NCBI GenBank assembly: GCA_963682055.1 | Contig: OY821743.1 | Span: forward strand, 16,279,566 to 16,343,565 | Direction of reading: 5' to 3' | DNA: 64,000 nt | Origin: Primula veris | Lineage: Eukaryota > Streptophyta > Magnoliopsida > Ericales > Primulaceae | Shown here: positions 46,234 to 56,544 of the stretch, one piece after another | Layout: each line of letters starts with the position of its first letter | How positions within the stretch are numbered: position 1 is the first letter of the stretch | Notes under the pieces: model-generated | The model's database searches: none | What the model was told of the DNA's origin: nothing | What the model saw: only the letters and a program-made list of their open reading frames with translations | Program-made: the position numbers and the translations under genes

Positions 46234-47235
46234 ATTGTAAATGACAGTGATAAATTAGTGGCATAGAGCCATAGACTGATCATATTGATACGGTCTCAAT
46301 CATGCAATGGAGACACTTTTAAAAATGTCAAAAAGGGTCTAATAATATTCTAGCTTTATAAGCAGCCAATGGAAATTAGGATGTTCATATAGTGCGTCCA
46401 CTAAACTTTAAGTGACTTGTGATAAGGAGTAAGGACATTAGCTTTGTGCATCAAAACAATCGTGATATAATCCTTTCAAGCTAGTGATAATTGGTACTGA
46501 TTAATAAGAAGAATAAAAAAAGTAATTGTCTACAAGTACGAAAATTAATTAATCGGCTCGATTAGAAAATTGTTACAATCAAGTTTTTGATCTAGTATAA
46601 TACAACTAAAGAAAGAGGTGGTAATATTTTGTCCACCAAAGGTAGTGCTTGCTTTTCTCAGTTCGAATTGATAGTAATTGCTCCCTCTTAAATCTTAAAA
46701 AAATAAAATTATTAATAAAAAAGGTTAATTTGGTTAACTGGAATAAGTTAATCTTCGATGATTTTACATTGACAATTAAGTCATAAAACATTAATAAGTT
46801 TCCTTTCTTTGTGGCGTTAATTTAATGAAATTGGCAGCGTTGACTCACCAAGTCACCATTATTGCGGGAGTGTGTACTTTCATATGCCTATGAATATTTT
46901 TTATGATTAGCTTCTTAGGTATAATAGTAATTACAATAGTATTTTATCATATGCATATCTTTCTGTTTACATATAATTGTCTTATTGAGTTAGGTATATT
47001 ATGTAAATTATAAACTCATGTGTTAATTAATTCAATAGAAAATGCTGAATTAGTAGGGGGGGGGGGGGGTGTTTCATACCTAATGGATACCTAAAATAGA
47101 TAAATTAGTATCCAAAGGAGTATGAAATTATCTCAATAAAGATTCATAATCAAAGCAATTACTTTCAAATATATAGAACTCAACTAATACAAGTGAACTT
47201 AAAAAAAGTTGAGTCTGTCATATTTTTTTTACTCT

Positions 47236-50200
47236 GTAAATTTTGGATTGATCCATGAAAACAAAAGTATTTAAGGATTGGTCCATGAAATTGAAACTAA
47301 TTAAGGATTGGTCCATTTCCCCTAACTAACCAATAAAAATGTAAAAAATCAAAAAAAATAAAAAAATTCCAGAAAATAAAAATACAAAAATGCAAAAATA
47401 AAAAAAATATGAAAAAATGCAAAAAAAATTAAAAGAGGCAAAACCCCGAAAAAATATGATTTTTTTTTTTAAAAATCCCAAAAAATAAAAAAAAAATCTC
47501 ATAAAATCAACAAAAATCTAAAATCAACAAAAATCCAAAAACGCAAAAAAAAAAAAACAGTCTGAACTATTTTAAATCATTTTAAAAAGAGTCTGAACCA
47601 TTTTAAGTCATTTTAAAAACAGTCTGAACCAAAAACAGTCTAAACTTTTTTAAGTCATTTTAAAAACAGTCTGAACTGTTTTTTTTTCAAAACAGTCCGA
47701 ACTGTTTTTTTTTAAAAACAGTCCCGACTGTTTTTTTTTTAAAACAGTCCGGACTGTTTTTTTTTAAAAACAGTCCGCACTGTTTTTTTTTTAAAACAGC
47801 CCGGACCGCACTGTTTTTTTTAAAACAGTCCGCACTGTTTTTTTTAAAACAGTCCGGACAGTTTTTTTTTTAAAACAGTCCGAACTGTTTTTTTTTAAAA
47901 CAGTCCGAACTGTTTTTTTTTCAAAACAGTCCGAACTGTTTTTTTTTCAAAACAGTCCGAACTGTTTTTTTTCAAAACAGTCTGAACTTTTTTTTAAAAA
48001 AAACAGTCTGAATTGTTTTTTTTTTAAAAACAGTCTGAACTATTTTTAAGTCATTTTAAAAACAGTCTGAACTATTTTAAAAACAGTCTGAACTGTTTTT
48101 TTTAAACAGTCGGAACTGTTTTTTTTTAAAACAGTCCGCACTGTTTTTTTTAAAACAGTCCGCACTGTTTTTTTTTTTAAAGCAGTCCGGACTGTTTTTT
48201 TTAAAAACAGTTAAAACAGTCCGGACTGTTATTTTTTAAAACAGTCCGGACTGTTTTTTTTTTAAAACAGTGCGAACTATTTTTTTTTTCAAACAGTGCG
48301 AACTGTTTTTTTTTTAAAACAGTGCGAACTGTTTTTTTTTAAAACAGTCCGGACTGTTTTTTTTTAAAACAGCCCGGACCGCACTGTTTTTTTTAAAACA
48401 GTCCGGACTGTTTTTTTTTTAAAAACAGTCCGGACTGTTTTTTTTTTTTAAAACAGTCCGGACTGTTTTTTTTTTTTTAAAACAGTCCGGACTGTTTTTT
48501 TTTTAAAACAGTCCGAACTGTTTTTTTTTAAAACAGTCCGCACTGTTTTTTTTTAAAAACAGTCCGAACTGTTTTTTTTTTTAAAACAGTCCGAACTGTT
48601 TTTTTTTAAAACAGTCCGAACTGTTTTTTTTTCAAAACAGTCCGAACTGTTTTTTTTTAAAAACAGTCTGAACTATTTTTAAGTCATTTTAAAAACAGTC
48701 TGAACTATTTTAAAAACAGTCTGAACTATTTTTTTTAAACAGTCTGAACTGTTTTTTTTTAAAACAGTCCGGACTGTTTTTTTTAAAACAGTCCGCACTA
48801 TTTTTTTTTAAAGCAGTCCGGACTGTTTTTTTTAAAAACAGTCCGTACTGTTTTTTTTTTCACAACAGTTAAAACAGTCCGGACTGTTATTTTTTAAAAC
48901 AGTCCGGACTGTTTTTTTTGTTAATACAGTCCGGACTGTTTTTTTTTAAAACAGTCCGGACTGTTTTTTTTTAAAACAGTCCGGACTGTTTTTTTTTTAA
49001 AACAGTGCGAACTGTTTTTTTTTTAAAAACAGTCCGCACTGTTTTTTTTTAAAAACAGTCCGGACTGTTTTTTTTTAAAAACAGTCCGCACTGTTTTTTT
49101 TTAAAACAGCCCGGACTGCACTTTTTTTTTTAAAACAGCCCGGACCGCACTGTTTTTTTTAAAACAGTCCGGACTGTTTTTTTTAAAACAGTCCGCACTG
49201 TTTTTTTTAAAACAGTCCGCACTGTTTTTTTTTAAAAACAGTCCGGACTGTTTTTTTTTAAAAAACAGTCCGGACTGTTTTTTTTTTTTTTAAAACAGTC
49301 CGCACTGTTTTTTTTTAAAACAGCCCGGACCGCACTGTTTTTTTTAAAACAGTCCGGATTGTTTTTTTTAAAACAGTCCGCACTGTTTTTTTTTAAAAAC
49401 AGTCCGGACTGTTTTTTTTTTCAAAACAGTCCGGATTGTTTTTTTTTTTTTAAAACAGTCCGGACTGTTTTTTTTTTTTAAAACAGTCCGGACTGTTTTT
49501 TTTTTTTAAAACAGTCCGAACTGTTTTTTTTTCAAAACAGTCCGAACTGTTTTTTTTTCAAAACAGTCCGAACTGTTTTTTTTTCAAAACAGTCCGAACT
49601 GTTTTTTTTCAAAACAGTCCGAACTGTTTTTTTTCAAAACAGTCTGAACTTTTTTTTTAAAAAAAACAGTCTGAACTGTTTTTTTTTAAAAACAGTCTGA
49701 ACTCTTTTTAAGTCATTTTAAAAACAGTCTGAACTATTTTAAAAACAGTCTGAACTGTTTTTTTTAAACAGTCTGAATTGTTTTTTTTTTAAAACAGTCC
49801 GCACTGTTTTTTTTAAAACAATCCGCACTGTTTTTTTTAAAAAACAGTTAAAACAGTCCGGACTGTTATTTTTTAAAACAGTCCGGACTGTTTTTTTTGT
49901 TAAAACAGTCCGGACTGTTTTTTTTTAAAACAGTCCGGACTGTTATTTTTTAAAACAGTCCGGACTGTTTTTTTTTTTAAAACGGTCCGGACTGTTTTTT
50001 TTTAAAAACAGTCCGCACTGTTTTTTTTTAAAACAGCCCGGACCGCACTGTTTTTTTTAAAACAGCCCGGACCGCACTGTTTTTTTTAAAACAGTCCGGA
50101 CTGTTTTTTTTTTTTAAAACATTCCGCACTATTTTTTTTTAAAACAGCCCGGACCGCACTGTTTTTTTTAAAACAGTCCGGACTGTTTTTTTTAAAACAG

Positions 50201-52190
50201 TCCGCATTGTTTTTTTTTAAAAACAGTCCGGACTGTTTTTTTTTTTTTTAAAACAGTCCGGACTGTTTTTTTTTTTTTTAAACAGTCCGGACTGTTTTTT
50301 TTTTTTTTAAAACAGTCCGGACTGTTTTTTTTTTGAAACAGTCCGAACTGTTTTTTTTTAAAACAGTCCGAACTGTTTTTTTTTAAAAACAGTCCGAACT
50401 GTTTTTTTTTAAAACAGTCCGAACTGTTTTTTTTTAAAACAGTCCGAACTGTTTTTTTTTCAAAACAGTCCGAACTGTTTTTTTTTTCAAAACAGTCCGA
50501 ACTGTTTTTTTTTCAAAACTTTCCGGACTGTTTTTTTTTAAAACAGCCCGGACCGCACTGTTTTTTTTAAAACAGTCCGCACTGTTTTTTTTTTAAAAAC
50601 AGTCCGGACTGTTTTTTTTTTTAAAACAGTCCGGACTGTTTTTTTTTTTTTAAAACAGTCCGGACTGTTTTTTTTTCAAAACAGTCCGGACTGTTTTTTT
50701 TTCAAAACAGTCCGAACTGTTTTTTTTTCAAAAGAGTGTGAACTTTTTTTTTTCAAAACAGTCTGAACTTTTTTTTAAAAAAAACAGTCTGAACTGTTTT
50801 TTTTTTAAAAACAGTCCGAACTATTTTAAAAACAGTCTGAACTGTTTTTTTTAAAACAGTCCGCACTGTTTTTTTTAAAACAGTCCGCATTGTTTTTTTT
50901 TTAAAGCAGTCCGGACTGTTTTTTTTAAAAACAGTCCGGACTGCTTTTTTTTAAAAACAGTTAAAACAGTCCGGACTGTTTTTTTTGTTCAAACAGTCCG
51001 GACTGTTTTTTTTTTAAAACAGTCCGGATTGTTTTTTTTTTAAAACAGTCCGAACTGTTATTTTTAAAAACAGTCCGGACTGTTTTTTTTAAAAACAGTC
51101 CGAACTGGTTTTTTTTAAAAACAGTCTGAACTTTTTTTAAAAAAAAAACAGTCTGAACTATTTTTTTTTAAAAACAGTCTGAACTATTTTTAAGTCATTT
51201 TAAAAACAGTCTGAACTGTTTTTTTTTAAACAGTCCGGACTGTTTTTTTTTAAACAGCCTGGACTGTTTTTTTTTTAAAACAGTCCGGACTGTTTTTTTT
51301 TAAAAACAGTTAAAACAGTCCGGACTGTTATTTTTGAAAACAGTCCGGACTGTTATATTTGAAAACAGTCCGGACTGTTTTTTTTTAAAACAGTCCGAAC
51401 TTTTTTTTTTAAAACAGTGCGAACTGTTTTTTTTTTAAAACAGTGCGAACTGTTTTTTTTTTAAAACAGTGCGAACTGTTTTTTTTTTCAAAACAGTGCG
51501 AACTTTTTTTTTTTAAAAACAGTCCGAACTGTTTTTTTTTTCAAAACAGTCCGAACTGTTTTATTTTTCAAAACAGTCCGAACTGTTTTTTTTTTTCAAA
51601 ACAGTCCGAACTGTTTTTTTTCAAAACAGTCCGAACTGTTTTTTTTTAAAAACAGTCCGAACTGTTTTTTTTAAAAACAGTCTGAACTGTTTTTTTTAAA
51701 AACAGTCCGAACTGTTTTTTTTTAAACAGTCTGAACTTTTTTTTTTAAAAACAACAGTCTGAACTATTTTTAAGTCATTTTAAAAACAGACTGAACTATT
51801 TTAAAAACAATCTGAACTATTTTAAAAACAGTCTGAACTGTTTTTTTTTGCGTTTTCGGATTTTTGTTAATTTTAGATTTTTGTTGATTTTTTGGGATTT
51901 TTATTTTATTTTTTGAGATTTTTAAAAAAAAAATCGTGTTTTTTCGGGGTTTTGCCTCTTTTAATTTTTTTTTTTTATTTTTTCATATTTTTTTTATTTT
52001 TTCATTTTTGCATTTTTATTTTTCTGGAATTTTTTTATTTTTTCGGATTTTTTTTATTTTTATTTGTTAATTAGTGGAAATGGACCAATCCTTAATTAGT
52101 TTCAGAAATGATAGACCAATCCTTAAATAAATTTTATAGCTGGACCAATCCTTAAATACTTTTGTTTTCGTGGACCAATCCTTAATTTTC
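47236..52190. mobile_element. 4.95-kb long-TIR element with hairpin-array core
   Basis: The terminal arms (about 47,236-47,555 and 51,850-52,190) are inverted copies. Each starts with several AAGGATTGGTCCA words (three left, four right) and continues through A-rich DNA on the left and the matching T-rich DNA on the right (GAGGCAAAACCCCGAAAAAA is mirrored by TTTTTTCGGGGTTTTGCCTC). Everything between is the palindromic array listed next. There is no coding capacity. A target duplication was not recognised and the outer boundary may extend a few tens of bases. The architecture matches non-autonomous Mutator-like elements with long inverted repeats. Confidence 0.75.
47555..51850. repeat. About 4.3-kb tandem array of self-palindromic 24-28-bp units
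   Basis: The unit is AAAACAGTCCGGACTGTTTT followed by extra T residues, repeated head to tail for about 4.3 kb. From length and period I estimate about 150 units. The central bases vary (CCGG, CCGA, CCGC, CTGA, GCGA), while the AAACAGT and ACTGTTT arms are nearly constant. A compound variant (CAGCCCGGACCGCACTG) recurs. A longer marker containing AAGTCATTTTAAAAACAGTC recurs near 47,580, 48,040, 48,680, 49,710, 51,190 and 51,770, showing higher-order block duplication. Either strand would yield chains of short hairpins. Frames across it (NSPNCFFF-type translations) are artefacts. Confidence 0.95.
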
Positions 52191-52913
52191 TCTTATAGGG
52201 GTTATATGTTTTTCGTAATTATTTAGAAATTAATTAAAAAAAATTAATACTTTTATCTAGCAGCTACTATTGATTGAGTCCAAACTCTCAATCATTAAGA
52301 GACGCACTTAACATTAGCAGTGGTTTTAAAAAGTCCCATTATTGCTCTTACTCTTAATACTTTATTATCCATGCATATTATTTAAGTCTTGGATACCTAA
52401 TCCATCATATCAATCATTATTGCTTTGCCAATCGTTGCAACAGGCTTGAGTTTGCTAAATAAAGACAATCCATTTCCGCTAAATTATTAGTTTATAGTAC
52501 GGGTGGAATTAAATCAATAACCTTTTATATTCTTGACACCCAATTCACTTCAATAAGATTACATTGTTATCCGGTCATTTCGTCTTCTTTTTTTTCACGT
52601 TGATAAATACATTTATCAATTATAATAAAAATAAAATAAAATATATATCCTTCATGACGTGCAAGAAAGATAAATCGTTTCGGCTACGCATCTGATATAA
52701 CATAAAAATTAAATCCGAATATATGTATTCGGGTACGAACCGACCCATACATTATTAACGGATAACCAATGCAATTATAATAGGACCCGGGTATAATGGT
52801 ATTCTTCCTACTTAAAGATAAGGGTAAATATGTATTAGCATCCAAACCCAATTAATAGAGGCCCAACAGTTAAAAAGCACATGAATTGACAAATGAGATT
52901 GACACTTGTCAAC
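52191..52913. other. Intergenic, nothing recognised
   Basis: AT-rich sequence between two elements. No gene or terminus was found. Confidence 0.55.
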
Positions 52914-52921
52914 ATCCTATG
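52914..52921. repeat. Left 8-bp target duplication of hAT element
   Basis: ATCCTATG, repeated exactly at 54,603-54,610. Confidence 0.9.
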
Positions 52922-54602
52922 CAGGGGCGAAGCCAGGATGTGTAAATGGGGGTGCCAAAATATACAAAAAAAAAAGCAACTTAAAATAATAATTTTTCAT
53001 ACTCACCCATAATCTATATACCCCATTTAAGTGTTGTTGAACAAATATCAAAGCATAAACACAAAAATTATTGCAAATAACTAACATGATACCTGATAAA
53101 ATCAAAAGAAATAAACCCGACGGCTGCTCGCATTCGCAAATGCATCAATGATAGTTTTCGTGCTAAATTTTGAAGCAATATCTTTCTCAATATACATCAT
53201 CATACAATCTTCAAGATAATCGGCTTCCATTTTATTACGAATACTAGTTTTGATGATATTCATAGCTGAAAATGATCTTTCTGCGGTGGCGGTAGAAACG
53301 GAAAGAGTAAGCACGAGAACCACAATTCTATAAACAACCTGATATGTTGTAGACCATTTTGTTTCTACCAACCATTGACAAAGCTCGGAAATCGATGATA
53401 AATTCTTGTATTCAGGAAGAGAAATAACACAATTCTCGTAATATCGAAGTTCCAATTTCAAGTTACTTTTCTCAAACTCCGTAAAGTCCTCCGGATAAAA
53501 TTTGTCAACAAGTAGACAAATATCATCAATTTTGAATATTGAAGAGTGACAATTAGGATTCAAAGTAGAACTAAGAACTTGTTCTTGGCCATCCGGAGGC
53601 GCAAAAAGGAAACAAGGAAAACAGAAAGCCTTGTTCTTGGCCACTGAATATTCCAACCACGAAAATAAAGCAAACCACGGAGCTTGAAATCTTCGAGTAC
53701 GAGCCTTGGCAGATGCAAGAGTATACGAATATTTTTTTCCTAAATCGGGACGATTTGGACCATGTAGAGTTATGTACGCCCTACGAACTTCGTCACGCCT
53801 ATTAACAGGATACTCCCAAATTTTTCTACGTAATCCTGGATCACGCTCTAGCGAATTAATATCAAATTCTACTGTGTCGATTCTTTGAATTTTTGTTGGA
53901 GGACTAGGCGTATCGATTGTCACGTGATCAACACTGCTACCAACATTCTCTTCCGTCAGAGAAACATTAGCTCTCTTAAAGAACGAATTTATTTTAGGTG
54001 TCTTTCCCATTTTATACTCGATAAAAATATTAGCGATGCCAGATCTGCAGATTAAAACTCTAAGAGTTAATAGCCTATTTTTTTTTCCCTTTGAGTACTT
54101 TAATCAAACACCTATGGTGCAACATAACATCAATACATATAATAAAAAGAAGCATATTAAAGGAAAAAATAAATAGAAGAGTATACCTTGCCGAGCCAGA
54201 AGGATATAATTGTTGATGTTTTTTAATTAAATCTAACCCCAATCAATGCGGTGCACAGCAGTACAGAGGAGTGGAGTTTTTATTTTTTCAACTTTGTTTT
54301 TTATTTTGATACACACGCTGACACGCACGAAGAGAAGTGTTGTTGATGTTATTTTTTTTTAATTAAATCTTAAAGAGTCCAATATCAAAGAAAAATATAA
54401 TTGGGTTTTTCGGCCCAAATTTAATTATTGTGTTTTGGGTTCAAACATTAGCTATAAATATATGTACAAGTAACATATTTTTATGGGGTGCCAAATCTAC
54501 ACCTAAAAAGAAATTGTACTAAAAAAAAATTGTGTCACTTGAGATTTCTAAAATTATGGGGGGTGCCGTGGCACCCGATCGTCCCCACTTAGCTTCCCCC
54601 TG
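52922..54602 (-). mobile_element. hAT element, internally deleted, 1,681 bp
   Basis: The ends CAGGGGCGAAGCCAGG and (inverted) CAGGGGGAAGCTAAG carry the hAT-type CAGGGG terminus and are flanked by a perfect 8-bp duplication. Subterminal GGGGTGCC words occur at both ends. One ORF on the minus strand survives. A full hAT transposase of this TTF-finger type is usually around 700-800 residues. Here the catalytic middle is absent, so the element is a deletion derivative. Confidence 0.85.
53102..54010 (-). CDS. Internally deleted hAT transposase: TTF-type finger joined to dimerisation domain, 302 aa
   Basis: A single uninterrupted frame. Residues about 85-138 match the start of a TTF-type zinc finger (GRFQAPWF-like RRFQAPWFALFSWLEYS, then AFCFPCFLF with Cys130 and Cys133). 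Residues about 205-280 match the hAT C-terminal dimerisation region (LVLTLSVSTATAERSFSAMN, then NKMEADYLEDCMMMYIEKDI). The RNaseH-like catalytic core between them is missing, and the junction lies near residues 140-165, inside the finger. It cannot be an active transposase. It could bind partner transposase through the dimerisation region, a dominant-negative-like possibility that is pure inference. Many residues upstream (PSPPTKIQRID) are linker. Confidence 0.8.
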   Translation of the reverse strand: MGKTPKINSFFKRANVSLTEENVGSSVDHVTIDTPSPPTKIQRIDTVEFDINSLERDPGLRRKIWEYPVNRRDEVRRAYITLHGPNRPDLGKKYSYTLASAKARTRRFQAPWFALFSWLEYSVAKNKAFCFPCFLFAPPDGQEQVLSSTLNPNCHSSIFKIDDICLLVDKFYPEDFTEFEKSNLKLELRYYENCVISLPEYKNLSSISELCQWLVETKWSTTYQVVYRIVVLVLTLSVSTATAERSFSAMNIIKTSIRNKMEADYLEDCMMMYIEKDIASKFSTKTIIDAFANASSRRVYFF

Positions 54603-54610
54603 ATCCTATG
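54603..54610. repeat. Right 8-bp target duplication of hAT element
   Basis: ATCCTATG, identical to 52,914-52,921. Confidence 0.9.
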
Positions 54611-56544
54611 GCATACGGACGCCTATAAATAGTGAAGTACCAGTACTGGAAAAAGATCTGAGTTCTCATGAAAAATGAAAGTACAATACATAGATTTTTC
54701 AGAGCTTATCTCACTAGAAAATACGTAGATAAAAGTCAAGTTAAAGACCGAACACCAAAACTAAGTTAAAGACCAATATTAAGATCAAATTATCTGAACG
54801 AGCAAAAGTATAATAAAAACTGTAATCCCGATCAAGAAGATTCACTGATCAATAAAGAAAAAACTATATCTCATCTAATATTTCACATCGTCAATTTATA
54901 TCATTATTGTTGAGATGCCTAACTTAACCGATCAAAGTTAACGCTCTATTAAACTTAACTTAACCGACCAAACTTAATGTTTTATCAGCATCTCATTTCA
55001 GTAACTCCACGAATGCTGATCTTTCATCGTAAGCCAATCTATCATATCTAATATTGGGAACCCCAAAACACAAGTGGATGTAAAACTCCGATAATCGCTT
55101 ACCAAACCCGATCCGGAATAAATCCGGCTACTACAACTATACGAAATCCCATCTAAGGACAGAACCATACAAGTCTAGCACGGGATCGAAGAGGCATAGA
55201 TGATTATATCTACTTCTCTCAAATAAGAGGCGCTCATTGGTGAAATATGAATAAAAAAGAAAGAATGTAATAAAAATCCGAAAAAGAGTATGGATCCGAA
55301 TAGAGAGAGGCAACCAGAGTATTACGGTATGGATCCCGGGGGTAGATGCACGTCGAAACAGCACACACATCTCAAGACAGGTAGAACCTAGGGTTAACGG
55401 GTAAATGTAGAGAGATCACGTGTCACACACTTTTAATTTCAGTGTTGTTTACTGATTGACATGTTGAACACATAAACACTTATGTGCACACGCCTTGAAT
55501 ACTTTCTGAAACATTATAGACACTTTAAAAAAAACTCCAGAAACACAAGTTCTACTACAAAAACGTCAGTGTACCTTCAATTTACAAATTTATCTAAAAA
55601 TTTAACAAAGTATTCGGTTAAAAATAGTAATTATTAGTCAGATTTGTGTGTTGCAGTTAGCATATTTATAAAATTTCCAATTTTTATAAAGTAAAACATA
55701 TACTATAAAACTAAAAAATAATATATTTATAACTTAATTAATTGTATGTGTTATTTCATTTAACGGTTGTGTCTATGCTATAGAGATAATAATAGTAAAT
55801 ATTAAGCACATTAAATTTTGTCTCATTGACCGAGAGCTGGTACTCACAAATGTACTGTACTTTTCCATTTTATAGGGTTATACTGTATCACTTGTTTAAC
55901 TTTACACTTACTCAGAATTTATCAGGTTTTATTAGAAATTGATGAGATATATCTGTGCTAAATCTGCATCAGATCCCTTTTTCAGTAAAATAAATACCCC
56001 TACTTCACCTGCTTTCATTTCCCCCCTATTTATTACTAACACTAACATTTAGTACTAAGTATACTCAATATTATTTCTCTTTCTTATCTCACTATTTTTT
56101 GTTTTTATTCTCCCTTTTATTTTTCTTGCTACTACTACATTTGTCTCACCTTTTACTTTGCCCCATTCACAGATCCTGGTTTTGTTTACAAGTGTTTGCA
56201 AATAAAAAAAAATAAAAAAAATAAAAAATGAGAGCTTGAAAGGGTTGGTGGGTTAGATATTAAAAATGAGTTTTAGAGTTTTTTTATTTTATTTTAAAGA
56301 TCTGGGTTTATATGCAAATGTAGGTTCTGGTGTAAAGTTGCTATCTTTATGAGTTAAAAATCCAGTCTTTAAGTCTCTTTCTCTTCTGGTTTATTTGCCT
56401 TTTTCTTGCATTTGGAGTGTTCTTGTAAAAGCTTTTATTGGGTCAACATTTTCTTGGGAAGTTTATATATATATATATATATAGATACATACATATCTTA
56501 TATATTTATATATATACAGAAAGAAAGAATAAGAGAAAGGAAGA
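54611..56544. other. Intergenic and MAP65 upstream region
   Basis: No gene was seen. The last few hundred bases are pyrimidine-rich and probably contain the MAP65 promoter and leader; a (TA)n run lies at about 56,466-56,482 and a GA-rich leader directly precedes the ATG. A short TTAACCGA(T/C)CAAA duplication occurs at about 54,915-54,975. Confidence 0.5.

Larger units (their letters stand above)
40018..47235. other. Intergenic between ASB and the 47-kb element
   Basis: No gene could be supported. Small elements and duplications within it are listed separately. Frames at 41,676, 42,056, 44,234 and 45,644 have no recognisable domains. A poly-G run of about 13 lies at 47,057-47,069. Confidence 0.5.

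Noticed and set aside
47555..51850. CRISPR-like appearance of regularly spaced short palindromic repeats
   Set aside because: There are no unique spacers. The units are contiguous with T-runs only, the context is a plant nuclear transposon, and no cas-like genes are present.
51443..52074. Frames with NSPNCFFF repeats and an F-rich frame next to it
   Set aside because: They are translations of the palindromic array and the T-rich arm. No start context or domain is present.
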